DNA of 64,000 bases from CAVRTJ01 sp964507185 (GTDB lineage Bacteria > Acidobacteriota > UBA4820 > DSQY01). Below, piece by piece: positions 26,784 to 35,208 of the stretch. Below the pieces are notes generated by a model that ran no database searches, was not told the DNA's origin, and saw nothing but the letters and a program-made list of their open reading frames with translations. Numbering within the stretch: the first letter of the stretch is position 1; the number at the start of each line of letters is the position of its first letter. A program made the translations under genes and the position numbers. The DNA is taken from NCBI GenBank assembly GCA_964507185.1, contig CAZDOY010000014.1, positions 1 through 64,000 on the forward strand. Direction: 5' to 3'.

Positions 26784-29591
26784 TCAGCTGCCGCGGATCC
26801 GGGCCACGAGAAGGGTCATGTCGTCGGTCTGTGGGGCGTCCTCCATGAACGCCTGCACGTCCTGGAACACGGCTCGCCGGAGCGCCTCAGCCGTCCCACC
26901 GCTCATGGCCGTCAGGACACCCGTAAGCCGACCTTCTCCGTATTCCTCCCCGCTGGGACTCTGTGCCTCCGTGATCCCGTCGGTAAAGACGACCAGGGTA
27001 TCTCCGGGCCGCAGGGGCAGGACCGCCTTCGAGTATTTGGCCTGCGGCGACACGCCGAGTACCATCCCGGTAGGCTTGAGCCGGTGCACTTCGTACGTGG
27101 TTTCAGCCTCGCCGTCGACTTTCAGCGCCTCGCCTCCCAGGCTCCTGGCCTCGACGGGCCTGAGCAACATGGGGGGATTGTGGCCCGCGTTGACGTAGGT
27201 GAGCGTCCTCGCTAGCCCGTCGTACAGTCCGAAGAAGAAGGTGGCGAAACGGTTGGTGTCCGTGATCTCGCACAGCAGGCGGTTGATGTCCTGCGCCAGC
27301 AGGTCCACGTTGTCCCCGTGCACGTCGGCGTGGATTCGGAGCATGGTCTGCAGGCTCGCCATGAGGAGCGCAGCCGGCACGCCTTTTCCGCATACGTCGC
27401 CCACCGCCATGCCCAGGCGTTCCGGCCCGACCCGGATGAAGTCGTAGCTGTCTCCTCCGACGCCCCGGGCCGGCATGCAGGCGCCGACATAGTCCAGGCC
27501 GGCTATCTCCGGCGGATTCTGCGGCAAGAGTCTCGTTTGCACGTTCCTCGCGATGGAGATGTCGTGCCGGAGCTTGAGCTGTTCGGCCTCCTGCTGGATC
27601 GAGGCCGCATAGGCCAGGGTCGATGCCAGTTGCCGTCCGACGCCGAGAAGCAGGTCCTTGTCTTCCCGGGTGTACGGTTCCTCGGATCTCTTTTCGCCCA
27701 GCGTCAGAAAGCCTATCAAGCGCCTGTGCGCGACGAGAGGGACAAGCAGGCTGGTGTTGTAGCGTCTGAACAGCTCTCTTTCGGTCGAGGGCCCGGGGTG
27801 GTAGCTCCGGTCCTTTCTCGTCCCGTCCGGGTCGTGGGGATCGACGCCCAGTACGCAGGGCGTGGAGTCGGCCATGGCCTCCAGGCGGCGGCCCGTCTGC
27901 GATTCCGCCGGCAGGATTTCGGGCGCGCATTCTCCGGCGACACCGTCCACAGCTTCATCTTCCGACCTCAGGTGCCGCCAGAAGCAGACGAAGTCGTCCG
28001 TGGGACCTTCCAGCCGGCCCAGAACCCGGCGCTCGTGCTCGCTTTTGCCGGGCAGTCTGACGATTTCCGTGCCGCGGACAAAGACACCTATCTGGTCCGG
28101 GTGCAAAGAGTCCATGATTTTGCTCGCCGCCATCTGGACGACCCATCCGGGACGCGTGGCGAAGCGTTCGAGATTCTGCCCCAGGTCCGTGAGTATGAGA
28201 CGGGCGTCGTAAGCCTCTCTGAAAAAGCGCCTGTCGAGGGCCTGCATGACAGCCTTGTTCATCCGCCGCAGGATGAGCACGAAGACCATCGTGACCAGGG
28301 CCGTGGCCAGGGCCAGCGCCCCGGTGTGCTCGGAAGCGTGAAGTTCGCCGAGAAGGGGGTCCGCCAGATAGAAGATCGCCAGAAAGAGCCCCGCCCCTTC
28401 AAGAAACAGGAACCCCCTGGAGAGAAAGGCGTACTGGAGTCCCCTTCTCAGGATCAGACGAACGCCTAACACTCTGTGCCGGACGACGGCGTATGCGAAA
28501 CACATGGGGAAGAGCGCCACGCTCGTTCCGGCCACGAGGTAGGCCCACTCGGGAATCGCACCGGCCCTGACTACGACCCGGCAGAAATAGAGGACGAGAG
28601 CGGGCAGGATGCCGAGCGACCCCGCCAGGAGTATGGCCAGCCTTCTCCTTTCGTCCTGCGCGGCCGCCTTGCGGACATTGAGGATAAGCGAAACGAAGCC
28701 GAGGGCAAACAGGGCGATGAAGAAAACGTCGAGTATTATGTCCAGCCAGCCGAGCGAGGCATCGAGCGCGTGAGAGGCGGTGAAGGATAGCCCCTGGCTG
28801 TAGGCCCACATGATGTTCCAGACGGCGAAGACAAAGGGGAAAACCACAAGGCGGCTCTTGAGTCGCGGAAATCGGCGGTCTATGGGGGAGGGCGAAGGGT
28901 AGACCAGGAAGAAACGCATGAAAAGGTACGACCAGAAGGAAAACAGCGTGGCAGCGACTACCAGGTTTACCTCTCTCAGCCCAGCCGGAAATGAAGCGTA
29001 AGCTCCGGCCGGTGAAGCGTTTGCGAACGCGAAGAACAGGAGGGCCGCGAGAAAGGCCTTCTCGTCCTCGAGTTTCGCCAGGCCGATAAACACTCCGGTC
29101 AGGAGGCACAGAAGGGGCAGTCCGACGCGGAGGGCGAGCGATCCGAGAGGCACGCCCCGGGGTTGTTCGAGGCGGCAGGGCGGGATCTCGACCCTCAGGG
29201 CCTGGGTCCGCCCATCCTCGGCATCACGCTCTATCAGCGCCTGCCAGGGCTTGGCAAAATCAAGTTCTCTCCGTGCCGCGAACAGATCGAAGAGGCCTTG
29301 AACCTGGAATATCCTCCCGTCGCCGTCCCAGACGGCCACAATTCGATCCCCTTTTCGAAGACCCGCTTCAAAGGCCGGCGAGGGCCCCCCCCGCGCGCCG
29401 GCATCCCTCACGGACGACACCGTCAGGGCGTCTCCCGACGTATTCAGAGCCATGCCGACATCCACGAAGGAAGGCGACGACCGGCTCTTGAGGACAAAGT
29501 TGAATTCGAGACCTTGAAAAAGGAGGATGAATCCGGAGAGTACAGCTATACACCAGAACCTTCGACTTCGGGCATAGTCAGAAAGGCGCAT
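26784..29591 (-). CDS. Membrane-bound PDZ-GAF-PP2C (SpoIIE/RsbU-type) phosphatase
   Basis: A 935-residue signalling protein. An N-terminal membrane anchor (about 13-33) is followed by a PDZ-like domain (AFEAGLRKGDRIVAVWDG, near 75-95). Next come about eight hydrophobic segments (about 155-430), then a GAF domain (about 460-680; TSLLVPLVAHRRLIGFLTLGEK). The C-terminal PPM phosphatase of the SpoIIE class (about 700-935) has DYVGACMPARGVGGDSYDF, VGDVCGKGVPAALLMA, YVNAGHNPP and DTLVVFTDGITEAQ, with metal-binding Asp residues present. RsbU-type phosphatases dephosphorylate anti-anti-sigma factors; no such target is encoded in this window. The downstream REC-PAS gene is a likely functional partner. 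The start at 29591 has GGGGGAAGG about 10 nt upstream. Confidence 0.88.
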   Translation of the reverse strand: MRLSDYARSRRFWCIAVLSGFILLFQGLEFNFVLKSRSSPSFVDVGMALNTSGDALTVSSVRDAGARGGPSPAFEAGLRKGDRIVAVWDGDGRIFQVQGLFDLFAARRELDFAKPWQALIERDAEDGRTQALRVEIPPCRLEQPRGVPLGSLALRVGLPLLCLLTGVFIGLAKLEDEKAFLAALLFFAFANASPAGAYASFPAGLREVNLVVAATLFSFWSYLFMRFFLVYPSPSPIDRRFPRLKSRLVVFPFVFAVWNIMWAYSQGLSFTASHALDASLGWLDIILDVFFIALFALGFVSLILNVRKAAAQDERRRLAILLAGSLGILPALVLYFCRVVVRAGAIPEWAYLVAGTSVALFPMCFAYAVVRHRVLGVRLILRRGLQYAFLSRGFLFLEGAGLFLAIFYLADPLLGELHASEHTGALALATALVTMVFVLILRRMNKAVMQALDRRFFREAYDARLILTDLGQNLERFATRPGWVVQMAASKIMDSLHPDQIGVFVRGTEIVRLPGKSEHERRVLGRLEGPTDDFVCFWRHLRSEDEAVDGVAGECAPEILPAESQTGRRLEAMADSTPCVLGVDPHDPDGTRKDRSYHPGPSTERELFRRYNTSLLVPLVAHRRLIGFLTLGEKRSEEPYTREDKDLLLGVGRQLASTLAYAASIQQEAEQLKLRHDISIARNVQTRLLPQNPPEIAGLDYVGACMPARGVGGDSYDFIRVGPERLGMAVGDVCGKGVPAALLMASLQTMLRIHADVHGDNVDLLAQDINRLLCEITDTNRFATFFFGLYDGLARTLTYVNAGHNPPMLLRPVEARSLGGEALKVDGEAETTYEVHRLKPTGMVLGVSPQAKYSKAVLPLRPGDTLVVFTDGITEAQSPSGEEYGEGRLTGVLTAMSGGTAEALRRAVFQDVQAFMEDAPQTDDMTLLVARIRGS

Positions 29592-29882
29592 CCGTACCCA
29601 GCCTTCCCCCGGCGGGCAGGCCGCGGATCCCCTTGAACATTACTCTTAGGTGGTCCTCCCGAGCTGTCCGAGACGGCCCCCGGGAAGGGACGACGCACAT
29701 CAGGTTGCAAATGACGACCACGCTCTATCAAACGCAGGCGGATCGCCTTTTGTTTCATTCTTTTACTTTTACTTCAGGTTACGCCGAGGCGCCGGAGGAA
29801 GCCGAACGAAGTGCGCCCGCCCGGACCCGCGTCCTTCTTGCGGCGGGGTCCCGGCCCAGGGGAGAACGGCGCCATTCGGGCG
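29592..29882. other. Intergenic region, no gene seen
   Basis: About 290 bp between two minus-strand genes. It contains an ATTACTCTTAGG element (29639-29650) whose core TTACTCTTAGG recurs at 30402-30412 before msrB, and an AT-richer stretch near 29750-29780. No ORF, tRNA or convincing terminator was found. Confidence 0.4.
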
Positions 29883-30323
29883 TCACCGGTCCAGATCCTC
29901 CAGGATTTCGATCGCGGAGGCGACGAAATGAGGGCACACGGAGCCGAAGATCCCATGCTCCCTGGCGGCCCGGTAGTCCACCGGGTCCTTCAGGTCGTAT
30001 CCGATCAGTTTTCGGCATACCACCGAACCGTGGCGCGCCTTGAATCTCTCCTGGAAAATCCGTGCCGCCTCGTAGGTTTTGTCGCGCGAGACCTCCTGCC
30101 CTTCGGAAGGGTCCGCGTGGCGAAGTCCCGTCACCATGAGCGCGCCGCTCACGGCCCCGCACGTCTCTCCCAGCCGGCAGATTCCGGCTCCGAATGCGCA
30201 GGCCACGCGGAGGGCGTCGTCGCGTTCGAGGCCCAACCCCGGCGCAAAGGCCGCCAGGACGGCCTGCGCGCAGTTGCAACCGTTTTCGAAGTCCCGCACC
30301 GCTCTTTCGGACAGCGTACTCAT
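29883..30323 (-). CDS. C_GCAxxG_C_C family redox protein
   Basis: A 146-residue cytoplasmic protein of the C_GCAxxG_C_C family (putative redox-active). Conserved Cys are in FENGCNCAQAVLAAF, VACAFGAGICRLGETCGAVSGALM (two segments), VCRKLIGYDL and FGSVCPHFV. The family is often found in anaerobes and next to redox genes; its biochemical function is not established. GGGAGGG lies 9 nt before the ATG. It is divergent from msrB with a 130-bp shared upstream region, and a thioredoxin-like gene follows msrB, so a thiol-repair role is a reasonable inference. Confidence 0.85.
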   Translation of the reverse strand: MSTLSERAVRDFENGCNCAQAVLAAFAPGLGLERDDALRVACAFGAGICRLGETCGAVSGALMVTGLRHADPSEGQEVSRDKTYEAARIFQERFKARHGSVVCRKLIGYDLKDPVDYRAAREHGIFGSVCPHFVASAIEILEDLDR

Positions 30324-30452
30324 GGGATGTGTCCCTCCCGGGACAGTCTAACGCAGGCCGCCGTCCGGGCGCACGGCCGAATACATTCGGGACGGACGAT
30401 GTTACTCTTAGGGACAGAGAAATGGTGTTCCGTTACCCGGAGAGGGAGTCGA

Positions 30453-30878
30453 ATGATGGCGTCGAACATGGACGATCCGCTCGAGAAGAGCGACGAGGAG
30501 TGGAGGCGGATACTCGGCCCGGAGGCCTTCGAGGTCTGCCGCAGGAAGGGCACCGAGCGGCCCTTCACCGGGCGGTACTGGAATTTCTGGGAACCGGGCG
30601 CCTACAGATGCGCCTGCTGCGGCAACGAACTCTTTTCCTCGGAGACCAAGTTCGATGCGGGGTGCGGATGGCCGAGCTTCCGGGAGGCCCTTTCGCCGGG
30701 CGCGGTCACGCTCACCCCGGATCTCAGTCACGGCATGCGGCGGACGGAGGTAACGTGCTCCCGGTGCGGCGCGCACCTCGGGCACGTTTTCGACGATGGC
30801 CCCGGGCCATCCGGAACCCGCTACTGCATAAACTCCCTGTCCGTGCGTCACGAATCCGAGGAGGAAGGCGGGTCATGA
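30453..30878 (+). CDS. msrB: Peptide-methionine (R)-S-oxide reductase
   Basis: A 141-residue cytoplasmic enzyme that reduces methionine-R-sulfoxide in proteins. It is a full-length MsrB: FTGRYWNFWEPGAYRCACC, DAGCGWPSF (likely resolving Cys71), zinc ligands C53, C56, C102, C105 (CACCGNEL; CSRCGAHLGHVF) and catalytic C125 in RYCINSLS. GGGAG lies 4 nt before the first ATG and 7 nt before the next (30456), which may be the true start. A thioredoxin-like gene starts 58 nt downstream and may supply electrons. Confidence 0.94.
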   Translation: MMASNMDDPLEKSDEEWRRILGPEAFEVCRRKGTERPFTGRYWNFWEPGAYRCACCGNELFSSETKFDAGCGWPSFREALSPGAVTLTPDLSHGMRRTEVTCSRCGAHLGHVFDDGPGPSGTRYCINSLSVRHESEEEGGS

Positions 30879-30936
30879 GCCGGCGGGACTTTGATCCACC
30901 TCGATCACCGGCCGGACGTAATCGTTAGGAGCAAGC

Positions 30937-32004
30937 ATGAAGTTTCGAATGAAGCCCTTCAACGTGTTTCTGATTGTCCTGTTCGCTTCCATGGCGGGGC
31001 TGTTGCTCTGGAGCGGGGGGGCGGTCGGCGTCGGAAAGTCCGCGCCCGAGTTCCCAAAGGCCCGGTGGCTGAACAGTAAGCCCCTGACCATGAAGGAACT
31101 CAAGGGAAAGGTCGTACTGGTGGATTTCTGGGAATACACGTGCATCAACTGCATCCGGACGCTTCCGTACCTCAAGGAATGGAATAAGCGGTACGCTCCA
31201 TACGGATTGGTCATAATCGGCGTTCACACCCCCGAATTCGATTCTTCCGCCAAGCCCGCCAACGTGGCGGCAGCCGTCAAGCGCTTCGGCATAACCTACC
31301 CCGTCCTGCTCGATGACCAGTACAAGACATGGAACGCCTATGCGAACCTCTACTGGCCACGCGAGTACATGATCGACCGGAAGGGCATCATCCGGTACGA
31401 CCACGTGGGCGAGGGCGAGTACGGCAGGACCGAGGCCGAAATCCAGAAACTGCTCCGCGAGGGGGGGACCTGCCCGGACATTCCCCTCATGAAACCCGTC
31501 CGGGCGATGGACAGCCCGGGCGCCGTCTGCTATCGCACGACCGCCGAGACCTACATCGGCTCGAAACGCGGACATCTGGCGAATACGGGCGGATACGGCG
31601 GTGCGAGGACCAACCACTACATCGCTCCCGCAGTGCGCGCACTCGGCGACGGCCTCCCTGCCCTCTCGGGATCATGGTCCACCTACGCGGAGTACTGCGA
31701 ATCGAGAAGCCCCTATTCTGCGCTTTACCTCCGCTACCATGCCGCAGGGTGCTACGTGGTCGCAGACGCCGGCGAGAAGAGGTCGGAAAGCACGATGGTC
31801 GTTCTGCTCGACGGAAAGCCCGTTCCGCAGGCCCTCAGAGGCGAAGACGTCGTCGAGAGAGACGGCAAGACCGTGGTCCGGCTTAAAAGGACCCGCCTCT
31901 ACCGCCTCGTGGACGGGAACGTCTTCGGACGGCACGTCGTCGAACTCCAGCCCGAGCCGGGCGCCAGGTTCTACTCCTTCACATTCGGGACTTGCACGCA
32001 TTGA
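30937..32004 (+). CDS. Membrane-anchored thioredoxin-like protein (TlpA/DipZ-C-terminal type)
   Basis: A 355-residue protein. An N-terminal anchor (about 8-28) places the rest on the outer face of the inner membrane. A redoxin domain covers about 34-175: LKGKVVLVDFWEYTCINCIR has the active site C69-I-N-C72, then VIIGVHTPEF and YWPREYMIDRKGIIRY. The C-terminal half (about 200-355; STYAEYCESRSPYSALYLRY, GCYVVADAG) resembles the beta-sandwich of DipZ-type proteins that follows their thioredoxin domain. The transmembrane CcdA-like part of DipZ is absent. TAGGAG lies close before the ATG. Location after msrB suggests a role in thiol or methionine-sulfoxide repair, although the compartments differ unless another protein carries electrons across. 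Confidence 0.85.
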   Translation: MKFRMKPFNVFLIVLFASMAGLLLWSGGAVGVGKSAPEFPKARWLNSKPLTMKELKGKVVLVDFWEYTCINCIRTLPYLKEWNKRYAPYGLVIIGVHTPEFDSSAKPANVAAAVKRFGITYPVLLDDQYKTWNAYANLYWPREYMIDRKGIIRYDHVGEGEYGRTEAEIQKLLREGGTCPDIPLMKPVRAMDSPGAVCYRTTAETYIGSKRGHLANTGGYGGARTNHYIAPAVRALGDGLPALSGSWSTYAEYCESRSPYSALYLRYHAAGCYVVADAGEKRSESTMVVLLDGKPVPQALRGEDVVERDGKTVVRLKRTRLYRLVDGNVFGRHVVELQPEPGARFYSFTFGTCTH

Positions 32005-32293
32005 CGGCCTGGCGCGAAGGCGTCGCCCCCGGCCGGCGCGACCACGCAATTCCCGGCTGCGGTCCGGCAACCTTGTCTGTCATCGAAGATGGGTGTACCA
32101 TAACGTCCGAGGTGTGGATGATGCTGCATGGTCCCCTTAAGACGCCTCGCCCTTATGAACCGGGCGCCCTTTCAGTAGCTTTCCCGTCAGATATCATGAC
32201 ATATCCTAACTTAACATGACACAACCGCAATAATCCTCCCGGCGGGTCACTTGCACCCTGGAGAGATCGAACACTTTATACTGGAGGAGTACA

Positions 32294-35047
32294 GTGAGAA
32301 CAGACATCCAATCGGAGACGGCATCCAGCCAGCACATGGACTGCGAACGGCAGAAACGGCGTCCATTGATGGCCGCTTTCGCCGTACTGGCCTTTATGGC
32401 GGCGGCAAGCCTGTTTTTCGGCCTGCCGGGCGGCATCCTCAATGCCGCTACCCCGGCAAAGTCGGGCGCCGTCCTGAAAACCACGCTGAAGAACGGCCTG
32501 CGGGTGGTCATCGTGCGCAACCCGCTCGCCCCGGTCGTAACGACCGAAGTCAATTACCTCGTAGGTTCGAACGAGGCTCCCGACGGTTTCCCTGGAATGG
32601 CCCACGCCCAGGAACACATGATGTTCCGGGGGAGCCCGGGCCTCAGCGCCGATCAGCTTGCGGACATCACCGCGGCCATGGGCGGCGACATGAACGCCGA
32701 CACCCAGCAGACCGTTACGCAGTACTTCTTCACCGTTCCCGCGGAGGACCTGGATGTCGCTCTGCACGTGCAGTCGATCCGCATGAGCGGGGTCATGGAC
32801 AGCGACAAGCTCTGGGGTGAAGAACGGGGCGCCATCGAGCAGGAGGTGGCGCAGGACCTGTCAAATCCCCAGTACGTTTTCTTTACCAAGTTGCTCAAGG
32901 CCATGTTCAAAGGCACGCCATACGCTCACGACGCGCTCGGAACGCGCCCGTCCTTTGACAAGACCACCGGCGCCATGCTGAAGAAGTTCTACGACACCTG
33001 GTATGCGCCCAACAACGCCATCCTCGTTATCGTGGGCGACGTCCAGCCGCAGAAGACCCTCGCGGAGGTGAAGACGCTGTTCGGCTCAATCCCCTCCAAG
33101 AAGATTCCCGAGCGGCCGGAGATCAAACTCCAGCCCGTCACACCCGACACGCTCCACCTCAAGACCGATCTGCCCTACGGGCTCGCCCTCGTCACGTTCC
33201 GGATGCCCGGCTCGGACAGCCCGGACTACGCGGCGGCCGAGGTACTCAGCGACGTGTTGAGCAGCCAGCGGGGATCGCTCTTCGGACTCGTTCCCCAGGG
33301 TAAGGCCCTCTACGCAGGCTTCTCCACCCAGGCCATGCCAAAGGCCGGTCTCGGCTTCGCCTTTGCAGTGTTTCCAAAGGGCGGCGACTCCGCAGGCCTC
33401 GTCAAGGAGGTCAATGGAATCCTCGCGGCGGACCTCAAGAACGGCCTCCCCGCCGATCTCGTCGAAGCCACCAAGCGCCGCGTGCTTACACAGGCCGAAC
33501 TCCAGAAGAATTCGGTGTCCGGTTTGGCCCAGGCCTGGTCCCAGGCCCTGGCCGTGCAGGGCAGGCAGTCGCCCGAGGACAACGTTGCTGCCATCCAGAA
33601 GGTCACCGTCGAGGACGTCAACCGCGTGGCCAGAAAATATCTTGACCAGAAACACGCCATCGTGGCAATTCTCACGCCGCAACCTTCGGGCAAGCCCATC
33701 TCGTCTAAAGGCTTCGGAGGCAGCGAATCCTTCGCTCCCAAGAACCCCAAGCCGGTCAAACTGCCATCCTGGGCGGAGTCGGCCCTGCGACGCCTGTCGG
33801 TTCCCGCATCTGCGGTCAACCCGGTCGTAACCAAGCTTCCCAACGGCATCACCCTCATCGTACAGCCCGAGGCCGCGAGCGACACGGTGAGCGTCTATGG
33901 CCGGATCCGCAACAACTCAGACATGGAAACACCAAAGGGGCAGGAGGGCGTAGACCAGGTACTGAACAGGCTCTTCTCATTCGGAACCACATCGCTCAAT
34001 CGCATCGCTTTCCAGAAAGCCCTCGACGACATAGGCGCGTCCGAATCTGCGGGCACACATTTCAACGTTCACGCGCTGTCCGGCCATTTCGAGCAGGCCG
34101 TCAAGCTCCTCGCCGACAACGAACTGCATCCCGCTCTTCCCGCGCAGGCCTTCAAGATCATGCAGATGCAGACGGCCCGCTCCGTTGCTGGGCTGCTTCA
34201 GAGTCCCGACTACCTGTCAGGCCTCGCTCTGGACAAAGCTCTCTATCCGAAAGACGATCCCACGCTTCGCCAGGCGACTCCCAAATCGGTGTCCGCACTG
34301 ACGCTGAAGGACGTAAAAGCCTACTACGAGAAGGTGTTCCGTCCGGACTTGACGACCATAGTGGTCATCGGCAACATCAAACCGGCCCAGGCCCGATCGG
34401 CCATCGAGAAGTACTTCGGAGCCTGGAAGGCCGAAGGCCCCAAACCCGTGACCCTCTATCCGGAAGTGCCGCCGAACAAACCGTCAAGCACGGCCGTTCC
34501 GGACTCCAGTCGCGTTCAGGACCTGGTCACCCTTTCGGAGACCCTCGGGCTCAAGCGGTCCAATCCGGATTATTACGCCCTCGAACTGGGCAACCACGTG
34601 CTCGGCGGCGCGTTCTACGCCACCCGCTACTACCGCGACCTCCGCGAAAAAGCGGGCCTCGTCTACTACGTGAGTTCCTCGTTTGATGTGGGCCGCACGC
34701 GATCGACCTACACGGTTCGCTACGCCTGCGATCCGCCCAACGTGACCAAGGCCCAGAACATGGTGGTGAAGGAACTCACGGCCATGACCTCGGCTCCGGT
34801 TACCCCCGACGAGCTTCAGAAGGCCAAGGCCATTCTCCTGCGGGAAATTCCCCTCCGCGAATCCAGTGAGGGGAGCATTGCCGGAGGCCTGCTCTCAAGG
34901 TCCATCCACGACCTTCCGCTGAACGAGCCGACGCTTGCCGCCCGCAAGTACGTCGCGCTGACCGCAGCCCAGGTCAAGACCGCGTTCAAGAAATGGATGC
35001 GCCCCGATGCCCTCGTAAGGGTCACCCAGGGACCGAGCCCCAAATAG
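32294..35047 (+). CDS. Single-chain M16 zinc peptidase, exported
   Basis: A 917-residue periplasmic or membrane-tethered metalloprotease with two tandem M16 halves. After an N-terminal cytoplasmic stretch, a signal-anchor lies at about 25-52. The zinc motif HxxEH is H104-A-Q-E107-H108, and the third ligand is E182 or E184 in GAIEQEVAQD. The first half ends near 480. The second half (about 510-917; LPNGITLIVQPEAASDT, YYRDLREKAGLVYYVSSSFD) lacks the zinc motif and forms the clam-shell partner, as in M16 enzymes. The start is GTG at 32294 with GGAGGAG 4 nt upstream. A later ATG (residue 15) is possible. The 289 bp before it holds no gene. A terminator follows the stop. Confidence 0.9.
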   Translation: MRTDIQSETASSQHMDCERQKRRPLMAAFAVLAFMAAASLFFGLPGGILNAATPAKSGAVLKTTLKNGLRVVIVRNPLAPVVTTEVNYLVGSNEAPDGFPGMAHAQEHMMFRGSPGLSADQLADITAAMGGDMNADTQQTVTQYFFTVPAEDLDVALHVQSIRMSGVMDSDKLWGEERGAIEQEVAQDLSNPQYVFFTKLLKAMFKGTPYAHDALGTRPSFDKTTGAMLKKFYDTWYAPNNAILVIVGDVQPQKTLAEVKTLFGSIPSKKIPERPEIKLQPVTPDTLHLKTDLPYGLALVTFRMPGSDSPDYAAAEVLSDVLSSQRGSLFGLVPQGKALYAGFSTQAMPKAGLGFAFAVFPKGGDSAGLVKEVNGILAADLKNGLPADLVEATKRRVLTQAELQKNSVSGLAQAWSQALAVQGRQSPEDNVAAIQKVTVEDVNRVARKYLDQKHAIVAILTPQPSGKPISSKGFGGSESFAPKNPKPVKLPSWAESALRRLSVPASAVNPVVTKLPNGITLIVQPEAASDTVSVYGRIRNNSDMETPKGQEGVDQVLNRLFSFGTTSLNRIAFQKALDDIGASESAGTHFNVHALSGHFEQAVKLLADNELHPALPAQAFKIMQMQTARSVAGLLQSPDYLSGLALDKALYPKDDPTLRQATPKSVSALTLKDVKAYYEKVFRPDLTTIVVIGNIKPAQARSAIEKYFGAWKAEGPKPVTLYPEVPPNKPSSTAVPDSSRVQDLVTLSETLGLKRSNPDYYALELGNHVLGGAFYATRYYRDLREKAGLVYYVSSSFDVGRTRSTYTVRYACDPPNVTKAQNMVVKELTAMTSAPVTPDELQKAKAILLREIPLRESSEGSIAGGLLSRSIHDLPLNEPTLAARKYVALTAAQVKTAFKKWMRPDALVRVTQGPSPK

Positions 35048-35089
35048 CGCACCGGAATACAGCTTTCCCGGCGCCGTGAATGGCGCCAG

Positions 35090-35125
35090 AAAGGCCCGGG
35101 GGGCGGCAATGCCCCCGGGCCTTTT
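35090..35125 (+). terminator. Rho-independent terminator after the M16 gene
   Basis: AAAGGCCCGGGGG and CCCCCGGGCCTTTT flank a GCGGCAATG loop. This is a long GC-rich stem followed by four T, 42 nt after the stop. Confidence 0.85.
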
Positions 35126-35208
35126 GAAGAGAAAAAGGCTACAATGGCCTATCGAGTTCCCCGGCCGTCCGGCCGCGACGTCCGGAATCTGCGCGTATAG
35201 AGGACCGC

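Noticed and set aside
32251..32282. TTGCAC...TATACT as a promoter for the M16 gene
   Set aside because: The spacer is 20 nt and the SD GGAGGAG begins directly after the -10, so a transcript from it would lack the SD.
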